Source of the DNA: an uncultured Lachnospiraceae bacterium
GTDB taxonomy: Bacteria; Bacillota; Clostridia; Lachnospirales; Lachnospiraceae
DNA length: 32,699 nt
Direction: 5' to 3'
Assembly: GCA_910585205.1 (NCBI GenBank)
Contig: CAJUCC010000044.1
Coordinates: forward strand, 1 to 32,699
The first letter of the stretch is position 1. The number at the start of each line of letters is the position of its first letter. The notes beneath the pieces were generated by a model. That model saw only the letters and a program-made list of their open reading frames with translations. It did no database searches and was not told the origin of the DNA. Below, in pieces: positions 1-7,779 of the stretch. The translations under genes and the position numbers were made by a program.

Positions 1-64
1 CACCGCCGCTGCGGACGGCGCGAATGCGGTGGCGAGTGTGGAGGAATACTTCCTGTCCTCTTGA
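1..64 (+). CDS. C-terminal end of an unidentified protein (partial)
   Basis: The second reading frame is open from the window edge and stops with TGA at 62-64, ending in the residues EEYFLSS. The composition (Ala, Val, Glu) is protein-like, and a promoter for the next gene begins only 15 bases after the stop, which fits a gene end here. About 20 residues are visible, too few to name a family. The other two forward frames run on past base 90 with less natural residues, so this frame is preferred but not certain. Confidence 0.4.
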   Translation, partial: TAAADGANAVASVEEYFLSS

Positions 65-78
65 AAATATGTTCGGTG

Positions 79-107
79 TTGACAAACGTGGTTTTCGATG
101 ATATATT
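79..107 (+). promoter_or_regulatory. Sigma-A promoter of the NlpC/P60 gene
   Basis: TTGACA at 79-84 is followed after exactly 17 bases by TATATT at 102-107. This leaves an A/T-rich leader of about 80 bases before the start codon at 196. Confidence 0.7.
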
Positions 108-195
108 TTATTTAAAGATTTAACAATTTCGTAACAAATTTTAACATATTGGAAATAGTGATAAATCGAAAAACAGGCCACGTTTGGAGGACATT

Positions 196-1563
196 ATGAG
201 ACATAAGAATGCAAAATTGGCAGCATATGCACTGATTGGGGTGATAGCGATCAGCGGTTCCTGCGTCAGGACGGAAGCGACCGGCGTATCCTCTCTCCTG
301 CCGGCTGCCGGGCTTGCACTTACGATGGAAGAGGGAAGCTCGCAGGAAGAGGTTGCATCGGCGAAAGATGTGACGGCGGCCAAGGCGGGTGCAAAGAAAA
401 GCAGCTCCGCAAAGGAATCGAATACGGAAAGCAAAAAGACACCTGCGGCAAATGAGGATGCCCGGGCAAAGAATGAAAAGAAAAAAGAGAAAGAGGCAAC
501 CGATGATTCGGTAAAGGAAGCCAGCAGCAAAGAAACGGAAGAACAGGAAAAGCTGTCTCAGGAGGAAAAGGAATTTTCCAAACTCGTGATTGCGCGGGTA
601 AACGATTATGTCAATATCAGAAGTATTCCCAGTGAAGAAGGAGAAATTCTTGGCAAACTGTATGATAAGTCGGTAGGCGATTTTATCGAAGAGGAAGACG
701 GATGGTATAAGATTAAATCCGGTACGGTGACAGGATATGTAAAAGGTGAATACTGCGTGACCGGTGAGGAAGCCATTGCCCTTGCAAAAGAAGTGGGAAC
801 GCGGGTGGCTACCGTCACCACCACCACATTAAAGGTGCGGGAGTCCGAAGGGATGAACGCTCCGGTGCTGGGCCTGGTTCCGATTGATGAGGAATTATCC
901 GTTGTGGAAGAACTGGACGGATGGGTTAAGGTAGACATCGAGGAAGGCTACGGTTATGTATCTTCCGAATACGTTTCTCTTCGCACGGATTTTGTAAAAG
1001 CAGAGTCCAAAGAGGAAGAGGAAGCGAGACTGGCAAAAGAAGAAGAAGCGAAAAAAGCGGCAAAAGAGGCGGCTAAGAAGGCAGAAGAGAAAGTTGCAAA
1101 AGACAGAGCCGATAAGGAAAAAGCCGAGAAAGAAAAGGCACAGAAGAACGGACAGGAAACACAGCAGCAGGCGGAAGCAGCTCCTGCACCGGCGCCGGCT
1201 CCCACATCGGGCGGCAGCGATCTCGGAAATGCAGTTGTTGATTACGCGATGCAGTTCGTCGGCAATCCCTATGTGTATGGCGGCACCAGCCTGACAAACG
1301 GTGCGGATTGTTCCGGGTTTGTTATGAGCGTGTATAAGAACTTCGGCGTTTCCCTTCCGCACTCCTCCTCGGCGGACAGAAGCCAGGGTTACGATGTGGG
1401 CGGCCTTGCCAATGCGCAGCCGGGTGATCTGGTGTGCTATTCGGGTCATGTGGGCATCTATGCCGGCAACGGACAGATCGTTCATGCAAGCACGAGCAAG
1501 ACGGGTATTATCGTATCCAACGCAAATTATCGGAATGTGCTTGCGGTAAGAAGAATCTTTTAG
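196..1563 (+). CDS. Secreted SH3-domain NlpC/P60 peptidoglycan endopeptidase
   Basis: Predicted wall hydrolase of 455 residues that cleaves peptide stems of peptidoglycan outside the cell. The N-terminus (MRHKNAKLAAYALIGVIAISG) looks like a signal peptide. A charged Lys/Glu/Ala/Ser-rich spacer follows, then two bacterial SH3 domains (roughly residues 130-195 and 200-262, each with a VNIRS- or LKVRES-type strand and a GYV turn). Next come a long Glu/Lys/Ala helix or coiled-coil linker (about 265-320), a Pro/Ala linker, and a C-terminal NlpC/P60 domain. The catalytic triad is visible: Cys372 in DCSGF, His418 in SGHVGIY and His430 in IVHAS. ATG at 196 is chosen over an upstream TTG because GGAGG at 186-190 lies five bases before it. 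It is a monocistronic gene with its own promoter. The role (cell separation or wall turnover) is inferred from the family. Confidence 0.9.
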   Translation: MRHKNAKLAAYALIGVIAISGSCVRTEATGVSSLLPAAGLALTMEEGSSQEEVASAKDVTAAKAGAKKSSSAKESNTESKKTPAANEDARAKNEKKKEKEATDDSVKEASSKETEEQEKLSQEEKEFSKLVIARVNDYVNIRSIPSEEGEILGKLYDKSVGDFIEEEDGWYKIKSGTVTGYVKGEYCVTGEEAIALAKEVGTRVATVTTTTLKVRESEGMNAPVLGLVPIDEELSVVEELDGWVKVDIEEGYGYVSSEYVSLRTDFVKAESKEEEEARLAKEEEAKKAAKEAAKKAEEKVAKDRADKEKAEKEKAQKNGQETQQQAEAAPAPAPAPTSGGSDLGNAVVDYAMQFVGNPYVYGGTSLTNGADCSGFVMSVYKNFGVSLPHSSSADRSQGYDVGGLANAQPGDLVCYSGHVGIYAGNGQIVHASTSKTGIIVSNANYRNVLAVRRIF

Positions 1564-1641
1564 GAAACTGTAACGGCAGATGCACTGCAGGTTCAGGCCG
1601 TGTGGCTGCGATTATTGAATAATTAAGAAATGCAGGAAAAC

Positions 1642-1667
1642 AGGGCGTTCCCGTTTGGGGACGCCCT
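1642..1667 (+). terminator. Hairpin terminator after the NlpC/P60 gene
   Basis: AGGGCGTTCCC pairs with GGGGACGCCCT around a short GTTT loop, with one G-T mismatch. The following T-run is poor (TGATTTAT), so it may be a weak terminator or a 3' stabilising hairpin. Confidence 0.5.
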
Positions 1668-1762
1668 TGATTTATGCTCTGCGGTTCCTTTCCGTTGCCC
1701 CGTCGAATCGTAACGCCCGGTAAGCCGCCGTTTTTCTCCGAAAAAGATAATTTCAGCGCATA

Positions 1763-1791
1763 TTGCAAACCACACTTTAATTTGGTAAAAT
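1763..1791 (+). promoter_or_regulatory. Likely promoter of hpf
   Basis: TTGCAA at 1763-1768, a 17-base spacer, and TAAAAT at 1786-1791. An overlapping TATACT at 1791-1796 could also serve as a -10. The leader to the hpf start is about 50 bases. Confidence 0.5.
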
Positions 1792-1844
1792 ATACTAAGA
1801 GCATTCCCGGATGCACGAAAAATTATCGGAAAGGGGATAACAGC

Positions 1845-2372
1845 ATGAAAATCATAATCAGCGGAAAAAACATTGACGTAACGGAGGGCCTGCGAAAAGC
1901 CGTACAGGATAAAATCGGAAAACTGGAGAGATATTTCACACCGGAAACGGAAGCGCAGGTGACGTTGAGTGTGGAGAAGGACAGGCAGAAGATTGAAGTG
2001 ACAATACCGGTAAAGGGCAATATCATCCGTTCCGAGCAGGTCAGCAGCGATATGTATGTTTCGATCGATCTGGTAGAGGAAGTGATTGAAAGGCAGTTAA
2101 AGAAGTATAAAAACAAGCTGGTGGATCAGAAACAGGCATCCAGTTATTTTAAACAGGAATATATCGAAAAGGATTATATGGATGATGAGGAGGTTAAGAT
2201 CATCCGCACGAAGCGTTTTGACATCAAGCCCATGTACCCGGAAGATGCGTGTATCCAGATGGAGCTGCTGGGACATAATTTTTATGTGTTTAATAATGCG
2301 GAAACCGAGCAGGTCAATGTCGTTTATAAGAGAAAAGGAAATACTTACGGACTGATCGAGCCGGAACGGTAA
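1845..2372 (+). CDS. hpf: Long-form ribosome hibernation promoting factor (HPF/RaiA family)
   Basis: A 175-residue protein that binds the 30S decoding region and dimerises 70S ribosomes into inactive 100S particles in starvation. The N-terminal ~100 residues (IIISGKNIDVTEGLRKAVQDKIGKLERYF, then a VEEVIERQLKKYKNK helix) match the S30AE fold. The C-terminal ~60 residues (KIIRTKRFDIKPMYPEDACI, then GLIEPE) match the dimerisation domain that marks the long form, so no separate dimerisation factor is needed. ATG at 1845 is preceded by AAGGGG at 1831-1836. The frame stays open upstream to 1674 but has no ribosome binding site there. It is a single-gene unit between two hairpins. Confidence 0.95.
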   Translation: MKIIISGKNIDVTEGLRKAVQDKIGKLERYFTPETEAQVTLSVEKDRQKIEVTIPVKGNIIRSEQVSSDMYVSIDLVEEVIERQLKKYKNKLVDQKQASSYFKQEYIEKDYMDDEEVKIIRTKRFDIKPMYPEDACIQMELLGHNFYVFNNAETEQVNVVYKRKGNTYGLIEPER

Positions 2373-2385
2373 TTGACCGGATAAG

Positions 2386-2424
2386 AAAGACGGGTAAAAA
2401 GCGATTGCTTCTTACCCGTCTTTT
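2386..2424. terminator. Bidirectional terminator between hpf and the LysM gene
   Basis: AAAGACGGGTAA (2386-2397) pairs perfectly with TTACCCGTCTTT (2412-2423), with T-rich tracts on both strands. It lies between convergent genes and can stop both. Confidence 0.85.
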
Positions 2425-2469
2425 TCTTGTTTTACGGTGGAAACAAGCCGTGCCGTTTCCGGGAACAAT

Positions 2470-3501
2470 TTATTCCAGCGGTCCGATCTCGACGGCGTGA
2501 AGCTGCTGCAGGAGCCGTTCCTTTTCTTCCGGATCACGGTCAGACGCACCTGTGAACTCTCGCAGTATGGCGGTGAAATATTCATCGACCCAGGGAAAGG
2601 CGTTGTAAAGACCGTGAACGCTCCATTCGGAAACCGGAGTAATCTGCATATTGGAACCGTTGACCGATACGGATTTGTCTTCATACCCGTCAGGTTTTTC
2701 TTCAAAGCTGGCCGTCACATAACGCACGGCGCCGTGCATGTCGTATCCGTAGCCGAAACCGACAAACTGTGCCTGCAGATGCTGTGTGAGTTTTATGCCG
2801 ACACAGACATCAATCCGCAGTTCTCCCTCTTCCCCATAAGGTTCCATATCAATCGCGTATGTATACGAATACAGATAAATATCTTCCTGTTTCACGGAAC
2901 GGTATCGTTCGAAGGAAAGGCCGGAAACCGTGTCGGGATATTGTTCCGCCACATAATTTTGAATCTGCAGGGTACAGCTTTCCCAGTCCAGGAGTGCCTG
3001 AACGGTTGCCGGTTCTTTGTCCTGAACGAGACAGGCAATATCGGAAATGCCGTCGCCCAGAAGTACCAGATTTGCCCAGGCTTCGCCGGACTGCGTTGTG
3101 CCGACAGGCCAGCTTCCGGGCGGACTGTCGAAACAGTACTGCGGCGTGGAAAAAGCGGTGGGCGGCCCCTGCTTTTTGAGGTAGGCGCTGCCGGCGGCCT
3201 GCAGTATCATGCCGGGGTAAATCAGATCGGGATTTCGGATCTGCGAACGATTGTCCGCGTACAGATCCGGATACCGGCCGCCGTCGTTCCACAGTCCTTC
3301 GGCAATTTTCCATAAACTGTCACCGGGCTGCACTTCATAGTCCTGTGTGTCTTCCAGCAGCCGGATGTAGGAATCCGAGCCGCCGTCGGTTTCGTAGAGG
3401 AACGGACAGACCGGATCCTGCGCGGCGGCAGCCAGCGGCGGCAATGCGGCCAGCAGCAGGGAACTCCCGATCAGGCAGCCGGTTTTTTTCAAAAACTCCA
3501 T
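2470..3501 (-). CDS. Exported LysM-domain protein
   Basis: A 343-residue protein with a typical signal peptide (MEFLKKTGCLIGSSLLLAALPPLAAAA) and one LysM domain at about residues 54-102 (YEVQPGDSLWKIAEGLW to PDLIYPGMIL), which binds N-acetylglucosamine in peptidoglycan. The C-terminal ~240 residues resemble no family I can name; they are rich in acidic and aromatic residues. ATG at 3499-3501 has AAAGGAGG seven bases upstream. The start overlaps the end of the preceding gene by 13 bases, so the two are translationally coupled. It is the last gene of a leftward three-gene operon that ends at the hairpin at 2386-2424. Confidence 0.85.
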   Translation of the reverse strand: MEFLKKTGCLIGSSLLLAALPPLAAAAQDPVCPFLYETDGGSDSYIRLLEDTQDYEVQPGDSLWKIAEGLWNDGGRYPDLYADNRSQIRNPDLIYPGMILQAAGSAYLKKQGPPTAFSTPQYCFDSPPGSWPVGTTQSGEAWANLVLLGDGISDIACLVQDKEPATVQALLDWESCTLQIQNYVAEQYPDTVSGLSFERYRSVKQEDIYLYSYTYAIDMEPYGEEGELRIDVCVGIKLTQHLQAQFVGFGYGYDMHGAVRYVTASFEEKPDGYEDKSVSVNGSNMQITPVSEWSVHGLYNAFPWVDEYFTAILREFTGASDRDPEEKERLLQQLHAVEIGPLE

Positions 3502-4490
3502 GCCGACGCCTCCTTTCCGAGCCAGATATTATTGTACAGTGTTTCGCAGGGGACAACATACCCGGCAGGCACCGAGCGTCCGTATTTTTCCCAGAAACCG
3601 CTGTCGGTCCGAAACGGTTCCAGTTCTGCCGCAGAGAGCCATGCGGAAAACGTGTTGTTCTGATTTTCGGATGTCACGGCAGCCGTTGTCAGAGGATCGA
3701 GAGAAATGCCGATAACAAAGTCCTTCTCTTCGGTCAGATAAAAGAACGGCCGGCAGATATAATAATCTTTTAATTCCGTATCGGTGTTCGTAAACCATCC
3801 CAGAAGAATATCCGTGTCTTCTTCCGATGTAAAAATATCACCATAGCGGGCCGCGGCGGCCTGCATCCACAGATCGATAAACGCGGCGTCAATGCGGAAT
3901 ATATCCGGCAGTGCATAAATCTGCCCGTCTGACAGATCCATGTTCAATGCGCGCTCCGTGTATTTAACCATATAGATCGGATACCCTGTCGCGTACAGTT
4001 CCCGGAAATGAACGCTTGCCAGGAACTGACTGTGGAAGGGAATGTCGCATCTGACATCGTCGGCGTAAACGGAAAAATATTCTTCCTGAAACGCACGGAC
4101 ATCGGCATCGGGGTTCAAATGCCAGTAATTGACCCGGTCCATTGCCATGTCATATAGAGCAGCGTTCAGGGTTTCCTGTACGGCGGTGGCCGGGATTTCC
4201 AGACGGGGATATTCTATGGTCAGAACGTCCCAGTAGTCATAGGTGTCGGAATATTCCACGAGGTATTGCTCTTTTTGTATCGAGTATTCCTGACAGCCCT
4301 TGTTTTCGAGCAGGTTGTGCACCGGCTGTTTCAGTGTTTCCGCCGGCTGTGCCTGGACAGGGCGGCATACGGCAGCCGCTGTCAGCAGTGTGCAGAGTGA
4401 AACGGCAGTCAGCAGTCGTTTCAGCCGTCTGGCTTTCCGCATGATAAAAGCGGCGCCGGTACAGCCGGGGGTGATGCTTGGATTTTTCAT
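3489..4490 (-). CDS. Exported protein with DUF3298/RsiV-like C-terminal region
   Basis: A 333-residue protein. A basic stretch (RKARRLKRLL) and a hydrophobic segment ending in QAQPAE form a signal peptide, preceded by an unusually long N-region of about 17 residues. The exported part contains strand patterns such as YWDVLTIEYPRLEIP and NMDLSDGQIYALPDIF that resemble the DUF4163/DUF3298 fold shared by anti-sigma factor RsiV and PdaC. No sigma factor gene is adjacent, so an anti-sigma role is not supported. ATG at 4490 has AAGGAA six bases upstream; the alternative ATG at 4442 has no binding site. It starts 19 bases after the phosphatase gene ends and overlaps the LysM gene. Function is unknown; joint action with the LysM protein at the wall is inference. 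Confidence 0.75.
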   Translation of the reverse strand: MKNPSITPGCTGAAFIMRKARRLKRLLTAVSLCTLLTAAAVCRPVQAQPAETLKQPVHNLLENKGCQEYSIQKEQYLVEYSDTYDYWDVLTIEYPRLEIPATAVQETLNAALYDMAMDRVNYWHLNPDADVRAFQEEYFSVYADDVRCDIPFHSQFLASVHFRELYATGYPIYMVKYTERALNMDLSDGQIYALPDIFRIDAAFIDLWMQAAAARYGDIFTSEEDTDILLGWFTNTDTELKDYYICRPFFYLTEEKDFVIGISLDPLTTAAVTSENQNNTFSAWLSAAELEPFRTDSGFWEKYGRSVPAGYVVPCETLYNNIWLGKEASAWSF

Positions 4491-4509
4491 AGGCGGTTCC
4501 TTCCCTTTT

Positions 4510-5313
4510 TCATGTCGTGGTCAACACTTCCATGATATTGTCAAAGATATTGCCTCCGCATGCCAGGATACCGCATTTTTGCGTACAGTCGAGACGGTCG
4601 GAACCGATTGTCGTAATTTTGCCGCCGGCCTCTTCCATAACGATGGCAGCGCCGGTATAGTCCCACGGATTCAGTCGGTATTCAAAAAAACCGTCGCATT
4701 TGCCGCAGGCGCTGTAGCAGATTTCCAGCGCGGCAGAACCGAATCTGCGAAAATCGCCGCACAGGGGAAATAAGCGGGCCAGCGTCCGTATGACTTTTTC
4801 GTTGAGTTCTTCGTAGTAAGGGGAAGTTCCCGCGCAGAGAACGGCATCTTCCAGCGGCCGCTCGATCACATGGATGGGCATATCGTTTAAGAAGGCGCCC
4901 TGTCCGCGGGCGGCGGAAAACAGCTCCCGCGTAAACGGATTGTATACGACACCGAGGACAGCGCGGCCCTGAGAGGCCAGTCCCACGGAAATGGTGGACA
5001 TGCCGTTGCCGCAGATAAAATTGCGTGTGCCGTCGATCGGGTCGATGATCCAGAACGGATCGGCGGGCACGGCGGTATTTTCGCTTTCTTCCAGCAGGTA
5101 AGAGGCGTCCGGAAGCAGCGGTTTCAGAGCCGCTACCAGACGATCCTGCACGGCAATGTCCATGTCGGTGACAAAGTTGGAGTGCCCTTCTTTTTGTGAA
5201 ATGGAAGAAATGGCGGTTTTCGCCAGGAAACTTCCGGCAGATAGTACGATTTCTTTTACCTGAGGGAGCAGAGTGCGTAACTGCTGCCCGGTCAGTGGCT
5301 TTTTTTCTGTCAT
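4510..5313 (-). CDS. Inositol monophosphatase family enzyme
   Basis: A 267-residue Mg-dependent phosphatase of the IMPase/FBPase/CysQ superfamily, cytoplasmic. The metal site is complete: EES near residues 75-77, the signature DPIDGTRNF at 91-99, and WDYTGA with Asp218. The length is typical (about 260). The substrate cannot be read: inositol-1-phosphate, 3'-phosphoadenosine-5'-phosphate and related small phosphates are all family substrates. ATG at 5311-5313 has AGGAG nine bases upstream. It is the first gene of the leftward operon with the two exported proteins, which does not clarify its substrate. Confidence 0.9.
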   Translation of the reverse strand: MTEKKPLTGQQLRTLLPQVKEIVLSAGSFLAKTAISSISQKEGHSNFVTDMDIAVQDRLVAALKPLLPDASYLLEESENTAVPADPFWIIDPIDGTRNFICGNGMSTISVGLASQGRAVLGVVYNPFTRELFSAARGQGAFLNDMPIHVIERPLEDAVLCAGTSPYYEELNEKVIRTLARLFPLCGDFRRFGSAALEICYSACGKCDGFFEYRLNPWDYTGAAIVMEEAGGKITTIGSDRLDCTQKCGILACGGNIFDNIMEVLTTT

Positions 5314-5369
5314 ATGATTGTGCTCCTGTCATGCGGAATATGTAGTAAAACCCGGTTTCAGATACCAAT

Positions 5370-5398
5370 ATTATACGCCTGTACGGGGGAATGGGCAA
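5370..5398 (-). promoter_or_regulatory. Promoter of the phosphatase/LysM operon
   Basis: Read leftward: TTGCCC (5393-5398), 17 bases, then a perfect TATAAT (5370-5375), about 55 bases before the phosphatase start. Confidence 0.65.
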
Positions 5399-5504
5399 GG
5401 GGCGTGTCGACGACGGTGTTCTTTCTTTTTCCGCCATCTCATATATTGAAAAGGAATACGGAAACGGGAAATGCCGCGGACGGCTGCGCGGCAGGGATGA
5501 AATT

Positions 5505-6611
5505 ATGAGGCGTCTGCGTTATATCAGATATGCGATCAGAGTGGAGTGCGCTCTGCTCGTTTTGCTGGGGCTTTTTTTCTGTGGGAGGGAAACGGGAGCG
5601 CTGCCTGTTGCGGCGGATCCGGATACATCGGCCGCCGCAGAGCGGGAGGCGCAAGGAGCAGGGAGCGGCGAAACGGAGGAAAACGAAAAGCGGGATTATA
5701 TCAAATGGGTGGAATTTCATGCGCCGGCGGAAATACTGACGGCGGCGTATCGCCTGGATGTGGAGACGAAAAACGAGAAGGTGCATCTGAACTGGGTGGA
5801 TTTGCTGGCATATGTGGCGGCAAAACACGGCGGGGAATTTCCGACGGGGACGGAGAAAGAGCTGGCAGATGCGGCGCAAAAGCTGCGGAGCGGCGAGACG
5901 ACGATGGGGGAACTGACAAAAGACATGCAGTATTTTTCCTATTACAGAAAGGCTTACGGGGCGATTCTGGACGGCTTTGTCGGTGATTATAAAATACAGA
6001 GGCAGCAGGAGGACGGGACACTGCGCTGGGAGAACTGTTATGGCCTGAAGGCGTTTTCTCCCATCGCAAAAGGGTTTTACTATGAGGATTATGATGATTT
6101 CGGTGTCTCCAGAAGCTACGGTTATGCCAGACCGCATCTCGGGCACGATATGATGGGGCAGATTGGCACACCGATCATTGCCGTCGAGTCCGGTTATGTG
6201 GAGGCGCTCGGATGGAACCGGTATGGCGGCTGGCGCATCGGCATCCGCAGTTTCGACAAAAAGCGGTATTATTATTATGCGCATCTGCGGCAGAATTTTC
6301 CCTATCAGAAGGCGCTGAAGGAAGGCAGTGTGGTAACGGCGGGAGACGTGATCGGCTATATGGGCCATACCGGTTACAGCAATACCGAGAATGTAAATAA
6401 TATCAAGGTCGTGCACCTGCACTGGGGGTTACAGTTGATTTTTGACGAGTCCCAGAAAGACAGCAACAACGAAATCTGGATCGACTGTTATCAGCTTTCC
6501 CGTTTCCTCTGTCAGAACCGGTGTGAGACGCAGAAGAATGAAGAGACAAAAGAATGGAACCGAATTTGTGAAATGCGCGATCCCTCTGTTGACAAATACC
6601 GCAAGAACTGA
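5505..6611 (+). CDS. Membrane-anchored or secreted M23 (LytM-type) metallopeptidase
   Basis: A 368-residue protein predicted to cut peptidoglycan cross-bridges or peptide stems outside the membrane. A basic N-terminus and one hydrophobic segment (residues ~11-30, ALLVLLGLFF) form a signal or anchor. A Glu/Ala-rich linker, a helical middle region and a C-terminal M23 domain follow. The zinc and catalytic residues are visible: His211 and Asp215 in HLGHD, His260 in YYAHLR, His304 and His306 in HLHWG. The start at 5505 is picked because the hydrophobic segment follows at once; its binding site (AGGGATG) is weak and the frame is open back to 5391. It is transcribed divergently from the phosphatase operon; the 191-base gap holds the leftward promoter and only a weak rightward -10 candidate (TATATT at 5442). 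Confidence 0.85.
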   Translation: MRRLRYIRYAIRVECALLVLLGLFFCGRETGALPVAADPDTSAAAEREAQGAGSGETEENEKRDYIKWVEFHAPAEILTAAYRLDVETKNEKVHLNWVDLLAYVAAKHGGEFPTGTEKELADAAQKLRSGETTMGELTKDMQYFSYYRKAYGAILDGFVGDYKIQRQQEDGTLRWENCYGLKAFSPIAKGFYYEDYDDFGVSRSYGYARPHLGHDMMGQIGTPIIAVESGYVEALGWNRYGGWRIGIRSFDKKRYYYYAHLRQNFPYQKALKEGSVVTAGDVIGYMGHTGYSNTENVNNIKVVHLHWGLQLIFDESQKDSNNEIWIDCYQLSRFLCQNRCETQKNEETKEWNRICEMRDPSVDKYRKN

Positions 6612-6617
6612 TAGGGT
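6589..6617 (+). promoter_or_regulatory. Possible promoter of the lipoprotein gene
   Basis: A perfect TTGACA lies at 6589-6594, inside the last codons of the peptidase gene. The -10 is unclear: TAGGGT at 17 bases (6612-6617), or TATATA at 22 bases. Confidence 0.35.
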
Positions 6618-6665
6618 ATATAGTAGAAATTTTCCATAATAATCTATTTAAGAGAGGGAGAAGAA

Positions 6666-7211
6666 ATGAAAGAAGAAAGACAAGCGAAGAAACTGAATCT
6701 GAAAAGAAAATGGTCCGTGCTGATAGCGGTTATGCTCGTTGTGACGATGCTGGCAGGCTGCGGCGCAGAAGCACAGACGACATTTACAGCGCCGAACGGT
6801 ACATACAGCATCCAGATGGACGAGAGCTGGAGCGCTGAGGATATGGGTGACGAGTACACACTGGCGATCTTCAGCAAGGATGAGACAAGAGGCATCATCG
6901 TAATGCAGTTTGTAAAGGATGAGTGGGAAATCGGAGACATTTCCGAGGTAAAAAGCGCGATCGAGTATACATACAGCATGAACTCGGTGGCAAGCGCAGA
7001 TGCACCGGCAAGCGTTCCGGGCATGACCAATATCAGCGCTGATACAAGCGGCATGATTTTGGAAGGACAGTCGGAAGAGTGCTACACCGTTTATGGTGAA
7101 ACCGATTACGCTTACTATTCGATTATTTATATCGCAAAGAAAGTAACGGACAAGAGACTTGAAAAATTCCAGGCAGTATGCGGAACATTCGCTGAGAGCG
7201 TTTCCCAGTAA
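6666..7211 (+). CDS. Lipoprotein of unknown function
   Basis: A 181-residue predicted lipoprotein. The lysine-rich N-region, the hydrophobic stretch VLIAVMLVVTMLAGC and the lipobox LAGC with Cys32 mark it for lipidation and anchoring on the outer face of the membrane. The exported part starts with a beta-rich segment (FTAPNGTYSIQMDESW) that resembles the opening of PsbP-like or other small stress-type lipoprotein domains in Firmicutes; I cannot assign a function. GAGGGAGAAG precedes the ATG. It is followed by a very strong terminator and has its own possible promoter, so it is probably monocistronic. Confidence 0.85.
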   Translation: MKEERQAKKLNLKRKWSVLIAVMLVVTMLAGCGAEAQTTFTAPNGTYSIQMDESWSAEDMGDEYTLAIFSKDETRGIIVMQFVKDEWEIGDISEVKSAIEYTYSMNSVASADAPASVPGMTNISADTSGMILEGQSEECYTVYGETDYAYYSIIYIAKKVTDKRLEKFQAVCGTFAESVSQ

Positions 7212-7222
7212 GGGACAGTATG

Positions 7223-7260
7223 ACGGTACATGGCAGGAGCCATGTACCGTCTGTTTTTTT
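7223..7260 (+). terminator. Strong intrinsic terminator
   Basis: A perfect 12-bp stem, ACGGTACATGGC with GCCATGTACCGT, an AGGA loop, and seven or more Ts from 7254. Confidence 0.95.
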
Positions 7261-7317
7261 GTTCTGTCAGGAAAGACTTTGCCGCGCGATTCTTATTTAG
7301 ATTATGGAGGAAAACAG

Positions 7318-7659
7318 ATGAAACGCAGATATATCAGGTATATTGTGACAGCGGTTTTCGTGCTGATGATTGTACTTTTGTTATGGGGAGGTTATCGGAT
7401 TGTCGCGGTAGCGGAGGAGGAGATTTTCGTATCGCCTGAGGGGACCAATACGATCATCGTCCGCTACGATCTGGTGTGCCGTCCGACGATTTATAAAAAA
7501 GGGCTGCTGCTTCGGAAGAAGATATTCGATTATCCGGGCAACGGTTTTACGGAAACGGTGCACTTTGGTGTGGAGTGGCTGGCGGAGAACCGGATCCGCT
7601 TTACATATGATGATACAGACGATGAATATGACGAGGAATATGTCATTACGATACCTTAA
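7318..7659 (+). CDS. Small single-pass membrane protein, function unknown
   Basis: A 113-residue protein. A basic N-terminus (MKRRYIRY) is followed by one transmembrane helix (about residues 10-28, VTAVFVLMIVLLLWGGY). The extracytoplasmic part is short, beta-rich (EEEIFVSPEGTNTIIVRYD), and ends in an Asp/Glu cluster (YDDTDDEYDEEY). I recognise no family. ATG at 7318 has GGAGG upstream. It sits after the lipoprotein terminator with no obvious promoter, so it may be expressed by read-through. Confidence 0.7.
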   Translation: MKRRYIRYIVTAVFVLMIVLLLWGGYRIVAVAEEEIFVSPEGTNTIIVRYDLVCRPTIYKKGLLLRKKIFDYPGNGFTETVHFGVEWLAENRIRFTYDDTDDEYDEEYVITIP

Positions 7660-7664
7660 AACCA

Positions 7665-7693
7665 TTGCAAAAACCAAAGCCCTATGATACAAT
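7665..7693 (+). promoter_or_regulatory. Promoter of the butyrate operon
   Basis: TTGCAA (7665-7670), 17 bases, TACAAT (7688-7693) with a TGA extension at 7685-7687 (extended -10). A 7-bp inverted repeat, CAATGAT (7706-7712) and ATCATTG (7725-7731), lies at the likely transcription start and could be an operator or a leader hairpin. Confidence 0.75.
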
Positions 7694-7779
7694 AAAAACA
7701 GCGTACAATGATAAAAAAATAACAATCATTGCGAGTCCTGACAATCAGGTATTTTTATGGAAAATGGAGGAAAAACAGA

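Noticed and set aside
3489..4490. Anti-sigma factor call (RsiV) for the DUF3298-like protein
   Set aside because: The resemblance is limited to the extracellular fold; there is no N-terminal anti-sigma domain and no sigma factor gene next to it.
7704..7735. Rex redox repressor site in the butyrate operon leader
   Set aside because: Only a TAACAA half-site is present; the paired TTGTTA half at the right spacing is missing.
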